Positions 11,211 to 22,566 of a stretch of 64,000 bases of DNA are shown in pieces (positions within the stretch are counted from its first letter, which is position 1; every line of letters starts with the position of its first letter). A program made the position numbers and the translations under genes. A model generated the notes under the pieces. That model was not told where the DNA came from. It did not search any database and was given only the letters and a program-made list of their open reading frames with translations. This DNA comes from Luidia sarsii (lineage: Eukaryota > Echinodermata > Asteroidea > Paxillosida > Luidiidae), in assembly GCA_949987565.1 (NCBI GenBank), contig OX465111.1:9753202-9817201 (forward strand), in the 5' to 3' direction.

Positions 11211-11983
11211 CCGGGGGTCAGGGTAGAAATTATTAAACTTTTTTGATAATTTTTGGGGGCTATTTAAGAAATGTGGGGGCTATTTTTGAAACTATGGGGC
11301 TACCTTTACGAGTAATGCTTATGTTGATGGGTAAAACATTCATTGTGCACATAATATGCAGTTTTTATGCACTAAACACGATGGATGCTTGATGATGCTT
11401 GCACTAAAGACTAAACACGATGGATGCTTGATGATGATGATGATGCGGCGCAGTTTTAATCATCAGATATCCCCTTGTCTGATCCAAAAAGTATTCCATG
11501 TTATGATAGCTCAAAAACAGCTTCAGTGAACTGGTAGACCCTGCACTACAATATAGGTGCTCATATAGGCCTACATAATTGCTCATTATTTTATACTTCA
11601 GACTGATTTTGGATTCGGCGCGCTCAGCTAGTTGACGATCGAATGAAAAAAACAGTTTGACAAGCATCAAACACGTGTGCTGCATATGCAATGAGCGACT
11701 TCGTCGATATAGACTTGACGTTAAGTCGCTAAAGGTCCCATTAAGCGCAATGTTTCAAATTAGCGCTAGAACTACTGTACTCTACATGTACAGATACAGT
11801 ACAATCATGTACTTGCGCCTTTCACTGCTGTGTCGCACAGACCCGAGTTGACGTCCACGGAACTTTATTGCGGAAGAGCAGTGACTGAGCTCAGCGCGCG
11901 GCACGTGTACTTTCGTCCTGCCTCCGTATTTTGAGCGTACAGTACATGTGTATAAAGTATGCACTGATGCACTGTACACCCAT
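11211..11983. other. Unassigned intronic sequence
   Basis: It includes a short duplication of cactaaacacgatggatgcttgatgatg around 11370-11435 and a GATGAT triplet run. No coding frame with family resemblance was seen. Confidence 0.5.
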
Positions 11984-12603
11984 GCTTAAAAGTAAGTATC
12001 CCTCGTACTCGCACTCGCTTGTAAGCACTCGAGCAAACTCGTTAACACTCGCTAGCGCTCGACAAAACGAGTGATGTCGAGGATTAGCGAGGAATATCGA
12101 GCGGCCTCGTAAACACTCGCAGAGTGGAGGGCGGCTCATCAACAACGAGCGTTTGCGAGGGCTATCCAAGCATATCCACTGACCTCACTCGCATTCTTGA
12201 GAAGGCGCCCGTTTGCGAATCCGCTGGGCAGCCCACTGTGCGAGCGCCCGCTCCTCAGTGGGACCGGCGACCGCAAAGGCTTATAAAGAACACCGGCAAG
12301 GAGTGCGTGCGTGGACGCCCCCAGTCCAGGTCTTTTGTTAAGGTTTTAGCTTGCACTATAGGGCTGTAAATTGCTTTCCTGGGAGACTTTTTAAGTAGCA
12401 ATTTTTGGTAGTTTCATGTAGGTCTCGGTCGATATAAAACAAGTTTCCCTATTTCTTTTTAACCCGCTTCCATGTGTACGTGAAAAAGCTGGATTTGCAT
12501 CGCAAAATTCGATTCACTTTTTCATGGAAATTTGAAAATGAAAACCATTTTCAATTTTCTGCAAATAGCTCTGGCGTCGAATGAATGTTTTTTTGGTAAG
12601 GAT

Positions 12604-12794
12604 TTCTATTTTGCAAGAAGTGCGAGCGTGGAGGTCCCTAGTCCAGGTCTTTTGTTAAGATTTAGCTTGCACTATAGGCCGCGACCCATACATCGACTGT
12701 GCATGGATCACTTTGGTAACTCAGTTCTTGCACTTATTTTCGGTTATTTTCCGTGCGCTAGTAAAAATTTGTGGTTCAGCCCTGCCGTCCGGCT
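12604..12794 (+). repeat. About 190-bp direct repeat, copy 1
   Basis: The segment from ctattttgcaagaagtgcg to gtggttcagccctgcc is nearly identical to 13327-13520. A partial third copy covering the tccaggtcttttgttaag...gcactatagg part lies at 12295-12366. The role is unknown; the spacing of about 720 bp suggests an internal duplication of the TIR element. Confidence 0.8.
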
Positions 12795-13326
12795 CTGGGA
12801 ATTATTTTCAGTGACCTGTTGAAAAGTTGCCGATAAAATGAATGATATACTTTCCTTTCATTCAAATACACTCAATCCTTCCTTTGAGACCGCATTCATG
12901 TCCTATTATATCTTCCAAGGGTTTGCACTGAAGTATCAGTTGTTGGTTATCGACTTCTTCCTGAACTAAATCGTAAACCCAGCAAGACGGCTTTCATCAA
13001 AGAAAAAAGGCCCGGTACCGCACCGAAGCGTTCCCTGCTCCAGACCTGCTAATCGTGTCGTATAGTGCCAGGCATTTAGCTGCGTGGTCTTGGGAGTGAT
13101 TATATATTTCTTTCTTTTGGGATGGAGGTGGACTTATTACCATGCTGGTTGTTGGCCTTATGCCGTTACGGGTATTTTTTTAAGAATGGAGGAGGGTGCT
13201 ATGCTGAATGTTTTACTTATGCGGGCTTATTTAAAGGACACGTATAGATAATTCCCAGGAATATATGCCTGGCGTTGAATATTTTTGGGGTAAGGTACAT
13301 TTCTTTTTTTCGGATATATTTCGTCA

Positions 13327-13520
13327 GGATTTCTATTTTGCAAGAAGTACGTGCGTGGACGTCCCCAGTCCAGGTCTTTTGTTAAGATTTAGCTTGCACT
13401 ATAGGCCGCGACCCATACATCGACCGTGCATGGATCACTTTGGTAACTCAATTCATGCATTTATTTTCGATTATTTTCCGTGCGCTAGTAAAAATTTGTG
13501 GTTCAGCCCTGACGGCCTAT
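13327..13520 (+). repeat. About 190-bp direct repeat, copy 2
   Basis: Second copy of the segment at 12604-12794, differing by a few percent. Both give a similar short frame (FYFARS...PSPGLLLRFSLHYRPRPIHR), which might be a conserved peptide but more simply reflects the shared DNA. Confidence 0.8.
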
Positions 13521-14978
13521 GACTTAATAATATTCTTGGGTTTAATTATTTTCTTTCGGACATCATAATCAGAGGCGTGATGGTCAGGCCGAATGGACCA
13601 TGTCCTTCACGCACTGTATATGACAACTTCCTATAGGGGCGGTAATCTAAAATGTGGACGACTCGGCCAATATTTGACCCACTGATTTGGGAGTTCTTGC
13701 CTATGGTGCGGGCACCTCGGCAGTAGCGTGTACATTGTACAGTAGGTGGGTGCCAAGGCTTTCCTGTTAGCTGTCGATATTTTGCGGGCGATTATCAACC
13801 GCTTGTCATGTCAAAGCGTATCAAAAAACAACGCAGTCAGTTCCCTGATACAGGGTGTATCCGTTAAGCGCACAATGGTACTGAGAACTTGACAAAGCTT
13901 CGGCGTAAATTTCCCGGATGTCAAAGTCTGCAGAAGTCAGCTTGGAACACACCATTTTCAAAGAGGTGTACGCACGACTTCCGTTCAAACAATCACATAA
14001 ATTGAAGGATAAAATGTCACTTTTCAATATCAAAACCTAAACGAACAAGAAATACAAGACATGTCGTACAATATGCCACTAAAAGGTTCCCTTTGTCGGG
14101 GTTTTCGGCCGATTATTTTTTTACCCCTCAAAATGTAGGCCATTAACCCCCCCTTCCTACCCTGTATTTTCACAATGGTACGGTCTTCTCAACACGTGCG
14201 GCCGCTTCTGCATAGGGACTAGGGAGCCTTGCGGAGCTCGACATGGTATTTTTACCGGGCCGGTCGCCCTCGGGAGTGGAGACCCATAAATTTGTGACCT
14301 TTTCGCTTTTTATTACTCCGTAACTTGATTGTATTGGATTGAAACTTTCACAAAAGAGAGATAAGATATTCAACAAAAATTATGTAAGGTAATAATACTA
14401 TGTTGGAGATTGAGTTTTGTAAAAATTGTTTCAGTATAATGTTGAGAAATTCCACATGCGAGCTCGTCCGAACAAATTCGACGTCGCTGAACAACCTACT
14501 ATAAATAATCGCCATCGACTCATCAGAGGCATTTCATTCAATAATTAATAATATAAATAACGTGCAAAACATCAGTACCAGTAAATTAACATTCAGAACG
14601 ATCACATGAATCCAACGTAAATAATCAAGTCAACAAATAGGCCTACAATGAAACTACCAACGCAAACGTCACATAAACGTGGGGGCAATGACGGCGCTCC
14701 GTTTAAGTTGGTCCGTAGTTGGTCGTGCATCTGTAGTTGGTCCGCTCAATCTTTGTTCACGGCGAGCCCAACTGGACGGTCGCGGGTCAGTGAATACTCG
14801 CAAGCGCTCGCAGGCTGCTTTCGAGCGAGTTCGAGCGAGGGCTTATCGAGCGAGGGCTTACGAGCGCCTGCGAGTGCTGGCGAGTTTATTCGAGTGCGCT
14901 CGAGCATTTACGAGGCCCTTGACAGCGCTCGTATCCCCTCGTACTCGCTCGCTCGTTTATGGGTACTTACTTTTAAGC

Positions 14979-15769
14979 ACTACTGTACAATGTACATGAC
15001 AGTGTACATTACATGTACATGAACTGTACGTGTGAAATGGCACGAACGCAGTTGCCTATCCACAGCATACACAGGTACGGTACACGTAACTGAATGTGTG
15101 TGCAGATCGTGTATTAATCTTGGTTCAAGACGTTCTTGGTTTGGATACCGATCGTGATCCTCAGTGTACACACGCGGTACTGTATTCATCACGCGGTTGA
15201 ACTAATCGTGTATTTGAACTACGGCCCTACTTTTACCACATAGCTGCATTCGTGTACGGCGGACGGACAGTCGTTCGTTGAGTTCAGCATGCATGCCATC
15301 GTGACTGCCAAGCTAGGCCAGCAAGATTTTGCTCAAAAGGACGATGACCAGAAAAGTGGAATATAAACCTCAACCTCAAATGACTAAAGTAGGATTATAC
15401 ATCGGGTGCGACTGTAAAAAAAATGGTCGCCCCATAAAGTTTTATTTTTGAATTTTAGGGGGCTATTCTGTGATTTTGGGGGGCAAAATCGCCAGTCGCC
15501 CCCGTGTACATGTAATTCCGACGCTGCCGGGGGTATATATATATATATATATCCATGACACTCCTGACTTTATACAAAAGTTTGAAGCTGTCACTGCTAT
15601 AATTGGCCCAATCAACATTTTTCTCTTCATACACCACCATCCCCCAGGAAGAAGGAATTCAGGCTTGCTCCTCTGCCCTAACAGCCAGGGAAAAAATGGC
15701 AAAGACTATCTCAAAATGGGTAACCTTAAAGAATGTATGATCAATGCAGCAGTTCGTTTAGTTTCATCT
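14979..15769. other. Unassigned intronic sequence
   Basis: It contains GTACATGT words (14985-15025), a (TA)n run at 15533-15552 and GGGGGCTATT/GGGGGGCAAAATCGCC motifs. No supported gene. Confidence 0.5.
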
Positions 15770-18700
15770 TTGCACTATATCTAAGTTGGGAAAAGGTGTA
15801 TCCAAAAATTGCCATTATTGTGGCCTCATCTCATGAATACTTATGAGGTCATGAACTTTTCACATTTCAACATTCAATTGCGCATATTTGGCAAACGAAG
15901 AGAGATTTTTTCTTTGATATCTATTGGGAATATGGTTGAGAAACACCCTCCGGGGCCAAAAAGACATGAGGCAGTCTTGACGTCATCAAAATGCGTGTTT
16001 TTGAAACACATATTTAGCCAATGATCAATCTTCTCGAAATTCTAAATGCTGAGTTTGGAACCAATTGACCACTGTTCGGAATTATTATGATTTTATTAGT
16101 ATTACAATGAAGTCCCATACACTTTGTGCACAAAATATGTGCACGCGTTTTGGGGTAGGAATGGAGGGTATGGGTTCGAATCCGGTTGATTTTTTTATTT
16201 TTTTAAATTTTTTTTTTAAGAGAACCAGATGCGGAAAAGCGTTATGTTCTGTTTGCCAACAGACATAAATCTCAATTTTCTTCTTTTTCAGGTCGGAAAA
16301 ATCCCATAGACTTTGCACAGGGTTTTTCTCCATGGCACTTTTGCCCTTGAACACACTTGGATTTTTTTCAAACTTTGCAAATGCATAGAGCGTATGTTAA
16401 GCTATTGCACAGTTGTCTTGAAAATGTAATGACGTCATCATGTGTCACGTGAGAGTGGTTTAAAGGGGCAAATTTCAAACTCCACTTTAAGCAAAAATGC
16501 AATTTCGTTTGGTTCCAATTTTGCACTATATATAAGTTGGGAAAAAATTTATAAAAAAAAATTGCTCTCATTTGATCTTGACGTCATCTCCTGAATATTA
16601 ATGAACTTTTCTGGTCAGAAAAATCTCATAGACTTTGCACAGGGTTTTTCTTGATGGCACTTTTGACATTGAACACAACTAGATTTTTTAGAGCATATTT
16701 GGCGAGATTTTAAATTTTTTTCCGTTTATATCCATTGGGGATGTAGTTTAGAAACACCCTCCCGGACAAAAATGCCATGACGCAATCGTGACATCATCAA
16801 AATGCATTTTTTAAAACACATTGGTCAATCTTCTTGAAATTTGGGGTGCAGTTAGCTGTTGTGCTACACATTCAAAATCTTAGGTACCGGTATTGAACCG
16901 ATTTACCATTGTTTAGAATTATTATGATTTTTGAATGTTATACTCAAGTCCTATAGACTTTGAGCACGAGATATGCACATGTGTTTTGGGGTAGGAATTG
17001 AGGCTATGGGTTCAAATCCCGTTGATGTCAATTTTTTTTATTTTTTTTTGAGAACCAGATGCAGAAAAGCGTTATGTTCTGTTTGACAACCGACATAAAT
17101 CTCTAGTTAGCTTTTCCGCCGCGAAGCAGAAAAGCTATTGTTTTTGTTCTGATTTTTTCTTCTTCTTCTTCTCCGAAAAAGCCATGGACTTTGTACAGGG
17201 GTTTTGTATGGGCGACTTTGGCCATTGAACACACTTGGATTTTTATCATAATTATTTGGTAAATGCATAGAGCCTATATTGAAATTATGCATAGATGTCT
17301 TGAAAACAACATGATGTCATCGCGTGTCACGTGACAGCACTTTAAAGGGGCAAATTTCAAGCTCCATTAAAAGCAAAAGTACAAGATCGTTCGGTTTCAT
17401 CTTTGCACTATATCTCAGTTGGGAAAAGGTGTATATTAAAAATATAATTGTATATTATAATGAAGTCCCATACACTTTGTGCACAAAATATGCATGTGCG
17501 TTTTGGGGTAGGAATGGAGGGTACAGGCTCGAATCCCATTGATGTCATTTTTTTTTTTTTTAGAGAATCAGATGCGGAAAAGCATACCCAATACCAATAT
17601 CAATATCATACTCAGGTCCCATAGGCTTTGTGCACAAAATATGTATGCGTTTTGGGGTAGGAATGGGGGTATTCTATGACGTGTTAAAAACAGAAGCGGA
17701 AAAGCTCTATGCTCTGTTTCACAACAGACATATATTTCTCGTTTTTTACTTCTTCCTCTTTCTTCTTCTTCTCCCCAAAATCCCTTAGACAATGCACAGA
17801 GGTTTTGTAAAGAGCACTTTGGTCATTGAACAGACTTGGATTTTTTATCAAACATGGAAAATGCATAAATGAAATTGATCCTAAACACCTTGATATCATC
17901 ATGACGTCATCACGTGTCACGTTACATTGCTTTAAAGGGGCAAATTTCAAACTCCATTAAATAAAAAGTACAAGTTTGTTTGGTTTCAACTTTGAACTGT
18001 ATCTATTAAAGTTGGGAAAAGGTGTATCCAAAAATTGCCATCACTTGATCGTGAAGTCATCTGATGAATATTTGAGGTCATGAACTTTTCAGATTGTAAC
18101 ATTCAATTGAGCATATTTGGCCAACGGAGCGAGATTTTTTTCATTTTTTCTTTGATATCTATTGGGGACATGGTTTAGAAACACCTTCCAGAGCCAAAAT
18201 ATCATCACGCAATCATGACGTCATCAAAATGCGTGATTTTACAACACATATAAGCCATTGATCAATCATCTCCAAATTTGGTGGGTAGTTAGCTATTGTG
18301 CCAGACATACAAAATCCGAAGTTTGGAACCGAAGAACTATTGTTTCCAATTATTATGAAGTTTTGAATATCATACTGAAGTCCCATCTTGATGTCATCAA
18401 AATGCGTGTTTTTAAAACACATATTAGCCAATGGTCAATCTTCTTGAAATTTGGTGGGCAGTTAGCTATTGGGCTAGACATTCCAAATCCTGAGTTTTGA
18501 ACCAATTGACCACTGTTCAGAATGACTATGATTTTATGAATATCATAATGAAGTCCCATACACTTTGTGCACACAATATGTGCGTGCGTTTTGAGGTAAG
18601 AATGGTGGGTGTGGGTTCGAATCCGGGTTTGCCTATTTCTTAAAAAAAAAAACCGGTCAATTAAAAAAAGTGGTCAATATTATGCAGAGAGGCCCTACAC

Positions 18701-19572
18701 CCAATATTGAATTACAATGTGTATTTTGTTATGTTTAGCTTTTTTTTTTCCTTGTATGTTTTTGCTTGGATAGTCACATGGCAGCCCTATAAGGGGCAAA
18801 TCACCAAGTGCAATCATGATATAATCTCGGGTCTTACAAGATCAACACTTGGCATGTGTCCAAGTTGAGAGTACGTGTATCCAAAAATTGCCATCACGTG
18901 ACCATGATATCTTCTCATGAATATTAATGAGGCCATGTATTTTTCAGAATTTCGCTATCATTTCTGCAAAATAGGGACAGTTTTGCTGAGTTTTCTTTTG
19001 ACAGTTTTGGGGACAGACTTTGGAAACTCTCTTTAGGGCCCAGAATATGTGATGTCTTCATGACGTCAACAAAATAAGCAATTTCGAATAACATCTACTG
19101 TACATGTAAATGTCACTGGTGGAACTTCTGGAAACTTGGAGGGTTATTCAGTGTTCATTCTTTGATGTGTTAAAAACAGAAGCGGAAAAGATCTATGCTA
19201 TGTTTCTCCTTCTTCTTCTCCCCCAAATCCCATAGACTTTGTACAGGGGTTTTGTCAGTGGTACTTTGGCCATTGAATGCACTTGGATTTTTTTTCATAT
19301 TTGGCAATTGCGTAGAGCCAATGCAGAAGTTGTGCACATTATCAGATTATCCTTGAAATCATCATGATGTTGTCACGTGTCATGTGACAGGGCTTTAAAG
19401 GGGCAAATTTCAAACTCCATTTTTAGCAAAAGTGGGGGTTCGATTGTGTTCTCTTTTGCACTATATCTAAGTTGAAAAGAGGTGAATCTAAAAATTGCCA
19501 TCATTTGATCGTGACATCATCTCATGAATATTAATGAGGTCATGAACTTTATAAATTGTTACATTCAATTGA
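15770..19572. repeat. Cluster of dispersed repeat R1 with tRNA-like B boxes
   Basis: Several partial copies of one unit of roughly 1.2 kb lie head to tail. The landmark tttgcactatatctaagttggg recurs near 15770, 16524, 17402, 17988 and 19460, and caaaatgcgtgtttt-type segments follow gacgtcatc at several places. Most copies carry a T-arm-like box: GGGTTCGAATCC at 16170 and 18610, and variants at 17008 and 17527. They also carry the hairpin tctgttTGCCAACAGA region. Inverted relatives are at 38355-38450, 40655-40960 and 41877-42975. This suggests a tRNA-derived, Pol III-type non-autonomous family or a satellite built from it. The left end of the Ngaro-like element interrupts the last copy after acattcaattga. 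Confidence 0.65.
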
Positions 19573-19749
19573 ATTTACATTGGTTGAGTAACACCTAGAG
19601 AGGGCGATATTGACACTTTCCGGGCAAACATCTGCGATGACATTTGGGTTATGGATATATATACACCTGTATGAGCTAATTGGGTTGTTAACTGGCAGAA
19701 ATTATATTAATTTGGCGTCCATTCTGGATTGAAGGGCTGTATTTGCCTC

Positions 19750-19758
19750 AAGGTGAGT
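19750..19758 (+). promoter_or_regulatory. Candidate 5' splice site in Ngaro-like leader
   Basis: CAAG|GTGAGT, a near-perfect U1-type donor, lies upstream of the gag frame, which has no ATG at its start. A weak acceptor candidate, ttttgatgcaacag, lies at 19850. Splicing could supply the start codon; this is a prediction only. Confidence 0.4.
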
Positions 19759-19781
19759 CTGTTTAATGTTAAAAGATATGA

Positions 19782-21011
19782 CTATTTGGGTGTTCAGGAT
19801 TTGGCAAAGGACGCCCCTTTATAACAAATAATACATATTTTGATGCAACAGGTGGTGAGTCAAGCGCAAGAGCAAGTTCTACTCATGCTACAAGTGGACT
19901 GCAACCCAATTTTCCGGACTCGTTGGTCAATAACGGGAATGATATTGCTAGTCAAAACGTGGGTTATAATCCGATCAATTACAATGGGGCACGTACTAGT
20001 GCTGGTACGGCGGGTGGAGATATTGTTATGGGTAGCCACGCGTTGAGCCTTAATCAGCCGAGTCAAGCCGGCGACATTTTGCCACTCAGCGCTTATTCCG
20101 GGATGGGTAACGTTAGACCTGCGTCGGTAAGCACTCTTGGGAATGATGCCCCCATTGATACTCACGTCCCCCAGTCCATAAAAGAAAAAATATGGAATGG
20201 GCAATATGTGGATATGGCATCTCTCTATCGCGACAATGCGGCTAGAATTCTAACTTCTGCAGACAGTGGTTCCGAATTGACCATGGCAGTCGAGCAAGGT
20301 AGAGAAGTTTTTCGGCCGGCGACACCTCATATGCGTAAGCTCGACTCTATTGACAAATGGTCTAGTGCGTTTCATGTCTTCATGGCAGTTTACGCCACGC
20401 GTCACCAGGGCCGTTTTCTTGAGTTGCTGAAGTATGCTGAAACAGTGTGCACTGCTTCATTACAATTCCCTGGCCTTGGCTGGCGAAACTACGATGAGCA
20501 GTTCCGCCTGCGTATGGAAGCAAACCCATCGCGCTCTTGGGGATCCATGGATATGGAGCTATGGGTGACGGTCGCCGCGGCTGGCAGCATGTTACCCGCA
20601 GCAAATACTCATACACATCTTTCTAGAAACCAGTTAAGCCAAGGCAGCAACCTGACCAGTAGAAATGTCTGTTTTGCGTTTAACTCTACTGCGGGTTGCC
20701 GATGGAATTCCTGCCGGTACGTACACAGCTGCAGCCGGTGCTCGAGATCCGGGCATGGTGCGAGGTCGTGTAGAGTGGCCGTGGGACCCCCCGCTCAGGG
20801 CCCATCCGCGAGGCAATCAGCCACTCCCGCTAGCGCTACATACACGCGTTACAAAAAGACTCCATCTGCGGCTGTGAGCGTGCAGCAGGCTATTCGTCCA
20901 AATGTAGGCAGCAGCTCGGGGGCCAACATCAGCACAGGTGCGGGATCGGGCAATCAGCAATGGAATAAGGGTAACACCAACACCACTTTTCGTCCCCCCA
21001 ACACCCATTAA
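19782..21011 (+). CDS. Gag-like protein with Cys/His zinc-finger region
   Basis: Open from 19782 to the TAA at 21009, about 410 codons, with no early ATG; a TTG occurs at 19923. The N-terminal part is Ser/Gly/Asn-rich. The middle (IDKWSSAFHVFMAVYATRH, then FPGLGWRNYDEQFRLR) resembles the capsid-like region seen before the RT in DIRS-order and related elements. A Cys/His cluster at about residues 247-283 counted from 19923 (CFAFNSTAGCRWNSCRYVHSC followed by CSRC...HGARSC) is a CCCH plus CCHC-like nucleic-acid-binding region. It overlaps the next frame by 74 nt; reaching that frame needs a +1 shift, internal initiation or splicing. Confidence 0.7.
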   Translation, partial: LFGCSGFGKGRPFITNNTYFDATGGESSARASSTHATSGLQPNFPDSLVNNGNDIASQNVGYNPINYNGARTSAGTAGGDIVMGSHALSLNQPSQAGDILPLSAYSGMGNVRPASVSTLGNDAPIDTHVPQSIKEKIWNGQYVDMASLYRDNAARILTSADSGSELTMAVEQGREVFRPATPHMRKLDSIDKWSSAFHVFMAVYATRHQGRFLELLKYAETVCTASLQFPGLGWRNYDEQFRLRMEANPSRSWGSMDMELWVTVAAAGSMLPAANTHTHLSRNQLSQGSNLTSRNVCFAFNSTAGCRWNSCRYVHSCSRCSRSGHGARSCRVAVGPPAQGPSARQSATPASATYTRYKKTPSAAVSVQQAIRPNVGSSSGANISTGAGSGNQQWNKGNTNTTFRPPNTH

Positions 21012-22566
21012 ATTGTCTGTTTTACGGCAATGGTTAGCACATTACCCTGACAAGTCGGCAGCGTCCTTTTTAGAACGGGGGTTTTCTAAGGGGTTTCGCC
21101 TTGGTTTTCAAGGTCCTCGGACATGTAGAGATTCAAAGTGCCTTTCATCTGCGGCTGATAGGCCGGAGGTAGTGCTAAGTAAGTTGGAAAATGAAATCAA
21201 CTTGGGCAGAATCGAGGGACCTTTCGTTCATCGTCCATTAGCAAACCTTCAATGTTCTCCCATTGGGCTTGTTCCAAAACGCCAACAGGGCTCGTTTCGC
21301 CTCATTCACCATTTGTCATTTCCTGAGGGAAATTCGGTTAACGATTTCATTAATAAAGATGAATGTAAAGTCCATTATGCATCTTTCGATACGGCCGTTA
21401 ATTTAGCTATGTCTTTCGGACCCAATGCTTGGCTCGCAAAAACTGACTTCAAATCAGCTTTTAGGCTACTCCCCGTTTCCCCTTCCGATTACGAGCTTTT
21501 GGGTTTTCAATTCCAGAATAAGTTTTACTATGACAAGTGCTTACCCATGGGTTGCTCGGTTTCCTGTGCGCTTTTTGAAAAATTCAGCACTTTCTTGGAA
21601 TTTCACGTTAAGCGTGTTCTACACGCAAACAGTATTACACATTACTTGGATGACTTTTTGTTCGTGGGGGCATCGTTCGAACAATGTCAGTTGACTCTCC
21701 GTACTTTTAAGAGCATTTGCGCTGAACTTGGGGTACCGCTCGCAGAAGAAAAGACAGAGGGCCCTTATCAAGTTATTACTTATCTTGGGTTGGAAATTGA
21801 TACCGTAAAGCGCGAGATCCGTGTGCCCACCAACAAGGTAGTTGCTCTCACGGTAACAATTAGGGCATGGTTAGGCCGGAAAAAGGTGTCATTAAAGGAA
21901 ATCCAGTCATTGGCTGGTTGCTTCAATTTCGTATGTCGGGCCGTCGCACCGGGTCGTGCATTTACCAGGCGGTTAATTGCCTTGTCACGCGGTTTAAGGA
22001 AGTCACATCATAAGGCGCGGCTATCGCCGGGCGCAAAGCTAGACTTGTTAATGTGGTTGGAATTTCTCCAGCACTTCAACGGCGTGTCACCGTTTCGCGA
22101 TCAGGGTTGGTTTGATAATAATGCGCTGGAGTTGTTCACAGATGCTGCTGGTGGCATTGGGTTTGGTGGTTTTTTCGACGGACATTGGTTTCAGGGAAAA
22201 TGGACTCCCGAGACTTTAGACCTTTCACCATCGATAGCTTACTGTGAATTATATCCAGTAGTGGTTGCTGTATACTGTTGGGCTCCTCAATTAGCCAACC
22301 GCAAGGTTCGTTTCCGGACGGATAATGAGTCAGTGGTCCACATCGTCAATAAGCAATCATCCAGTTGTGATAAGATTATGCATTTGATGCGAATATTTGT
22401 GTGCCAATGTCTCCGCTACAATATACTGTTTAAGGCAATTCATGTACCGGGTACCCGCAATGAAATAGCCGATTCTCTCTCACGCTTTCAGATGACCCGT
22501 CGTGCACTGGCCCCCTTGGCGGATATGGCAATGACCCCTCTTCCTCAGCTGTGGCAGAGTTGCTAG
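20938..22566 (+). CDS. Reverse transcriptase-RNase H of the Ngaro-like element
   Basis: Uninterrupted frame of 542 codons opening with GTG. RT motifs are complete: FRLIHHLSFPEG (motif 2 region), KTDFKSAFRLLPV (catalytic Asp), LPMGCSVSCALFEKF, and THYLDDFLF, the YLDD box with the two metal-binding Asp residues. An RNase H domain follows, with LFTDAAGG (Asp), CELYPVVVAVYCW (Glu), FRTDNESV (Asp) and RNEIADSLSR (Asp), so all four acidic residues are present. In the life cycle it would copy the element RNA and remove the template. It overlaps the recombinase frame by 16 nt. The absence of stops and shifts suggests recent activity. Confidence 0.92.
   Translation: MRDRAISNGIRVTPTPLFVPPTPIKLSVLRQWLAHYPDKSAASFLERGFSKGFRLGFQGPRTCRDSKCLSSAADRPEVVLSKLENEINLGRIEGPFVHRPLANLQCSPIGLVPKRQQGSFRLIHHLSFPEGNSVNDFINKDECKVHYASFDTAVNLAMSFGPNAWLAKTDFKSAFRLLPVSPSDYELLGFQFQNKFYYDKCLPMGCSVSCALFEKFSTFLEFHVKRVLHANSITHYLDDFLFVGASFEQCQLTLRTFKSICAELGVPLAEEKTEGPYQVITYLGLEIDTVKREIRVPTNKVVALTVTIRAWLGRKKVSLKEIQSLAGCFNFVCRAVAPGRAFTRRLIALSRGLRKSHHKARLSPGAKLDLLMWLEFLQHFNGVSPFRDQGWFDNNALELFTDAAGGIGFGGFFDGHWFQGKWTPETLDLSPSIAYCELYPVVVAVYCWAPQLANRKVRFRTDNESVVHIVNKQSSSCDKIMHLMRIFVCQCLRYNILFKAIHVPGTRNEIADSLSRFQMTRRALAPLADMAMTPLPQLWQSC

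Larger units (their letters stand above)
11984..14978. mobile_element. CTCG-rich TIR element of about 3 kb
   Basis: GCTTAAAAGTAAGTA at 11984-11998 is matched by its complement at about 14964-14978. Inside both ends lie roughly 200 bp densely packed with CTCG/CGAG words (gagcgagtacgagg, cgctcgcaagcg), inverted relative to each other. Exact outer limits are uncertain because similarity extends a few bases into GTACA-containing flanks. The frames at 12124-12369 and 14648-15022 are composed of these words and are not considered genes. No transposase was found. Confidence 0.6.

Noticed and set aside
14648..15022. 124-codon frame near a GC-rich region
   Set aside because: Built from GAGCG/CTCGC words of the TIR element; composition explains the open frame.
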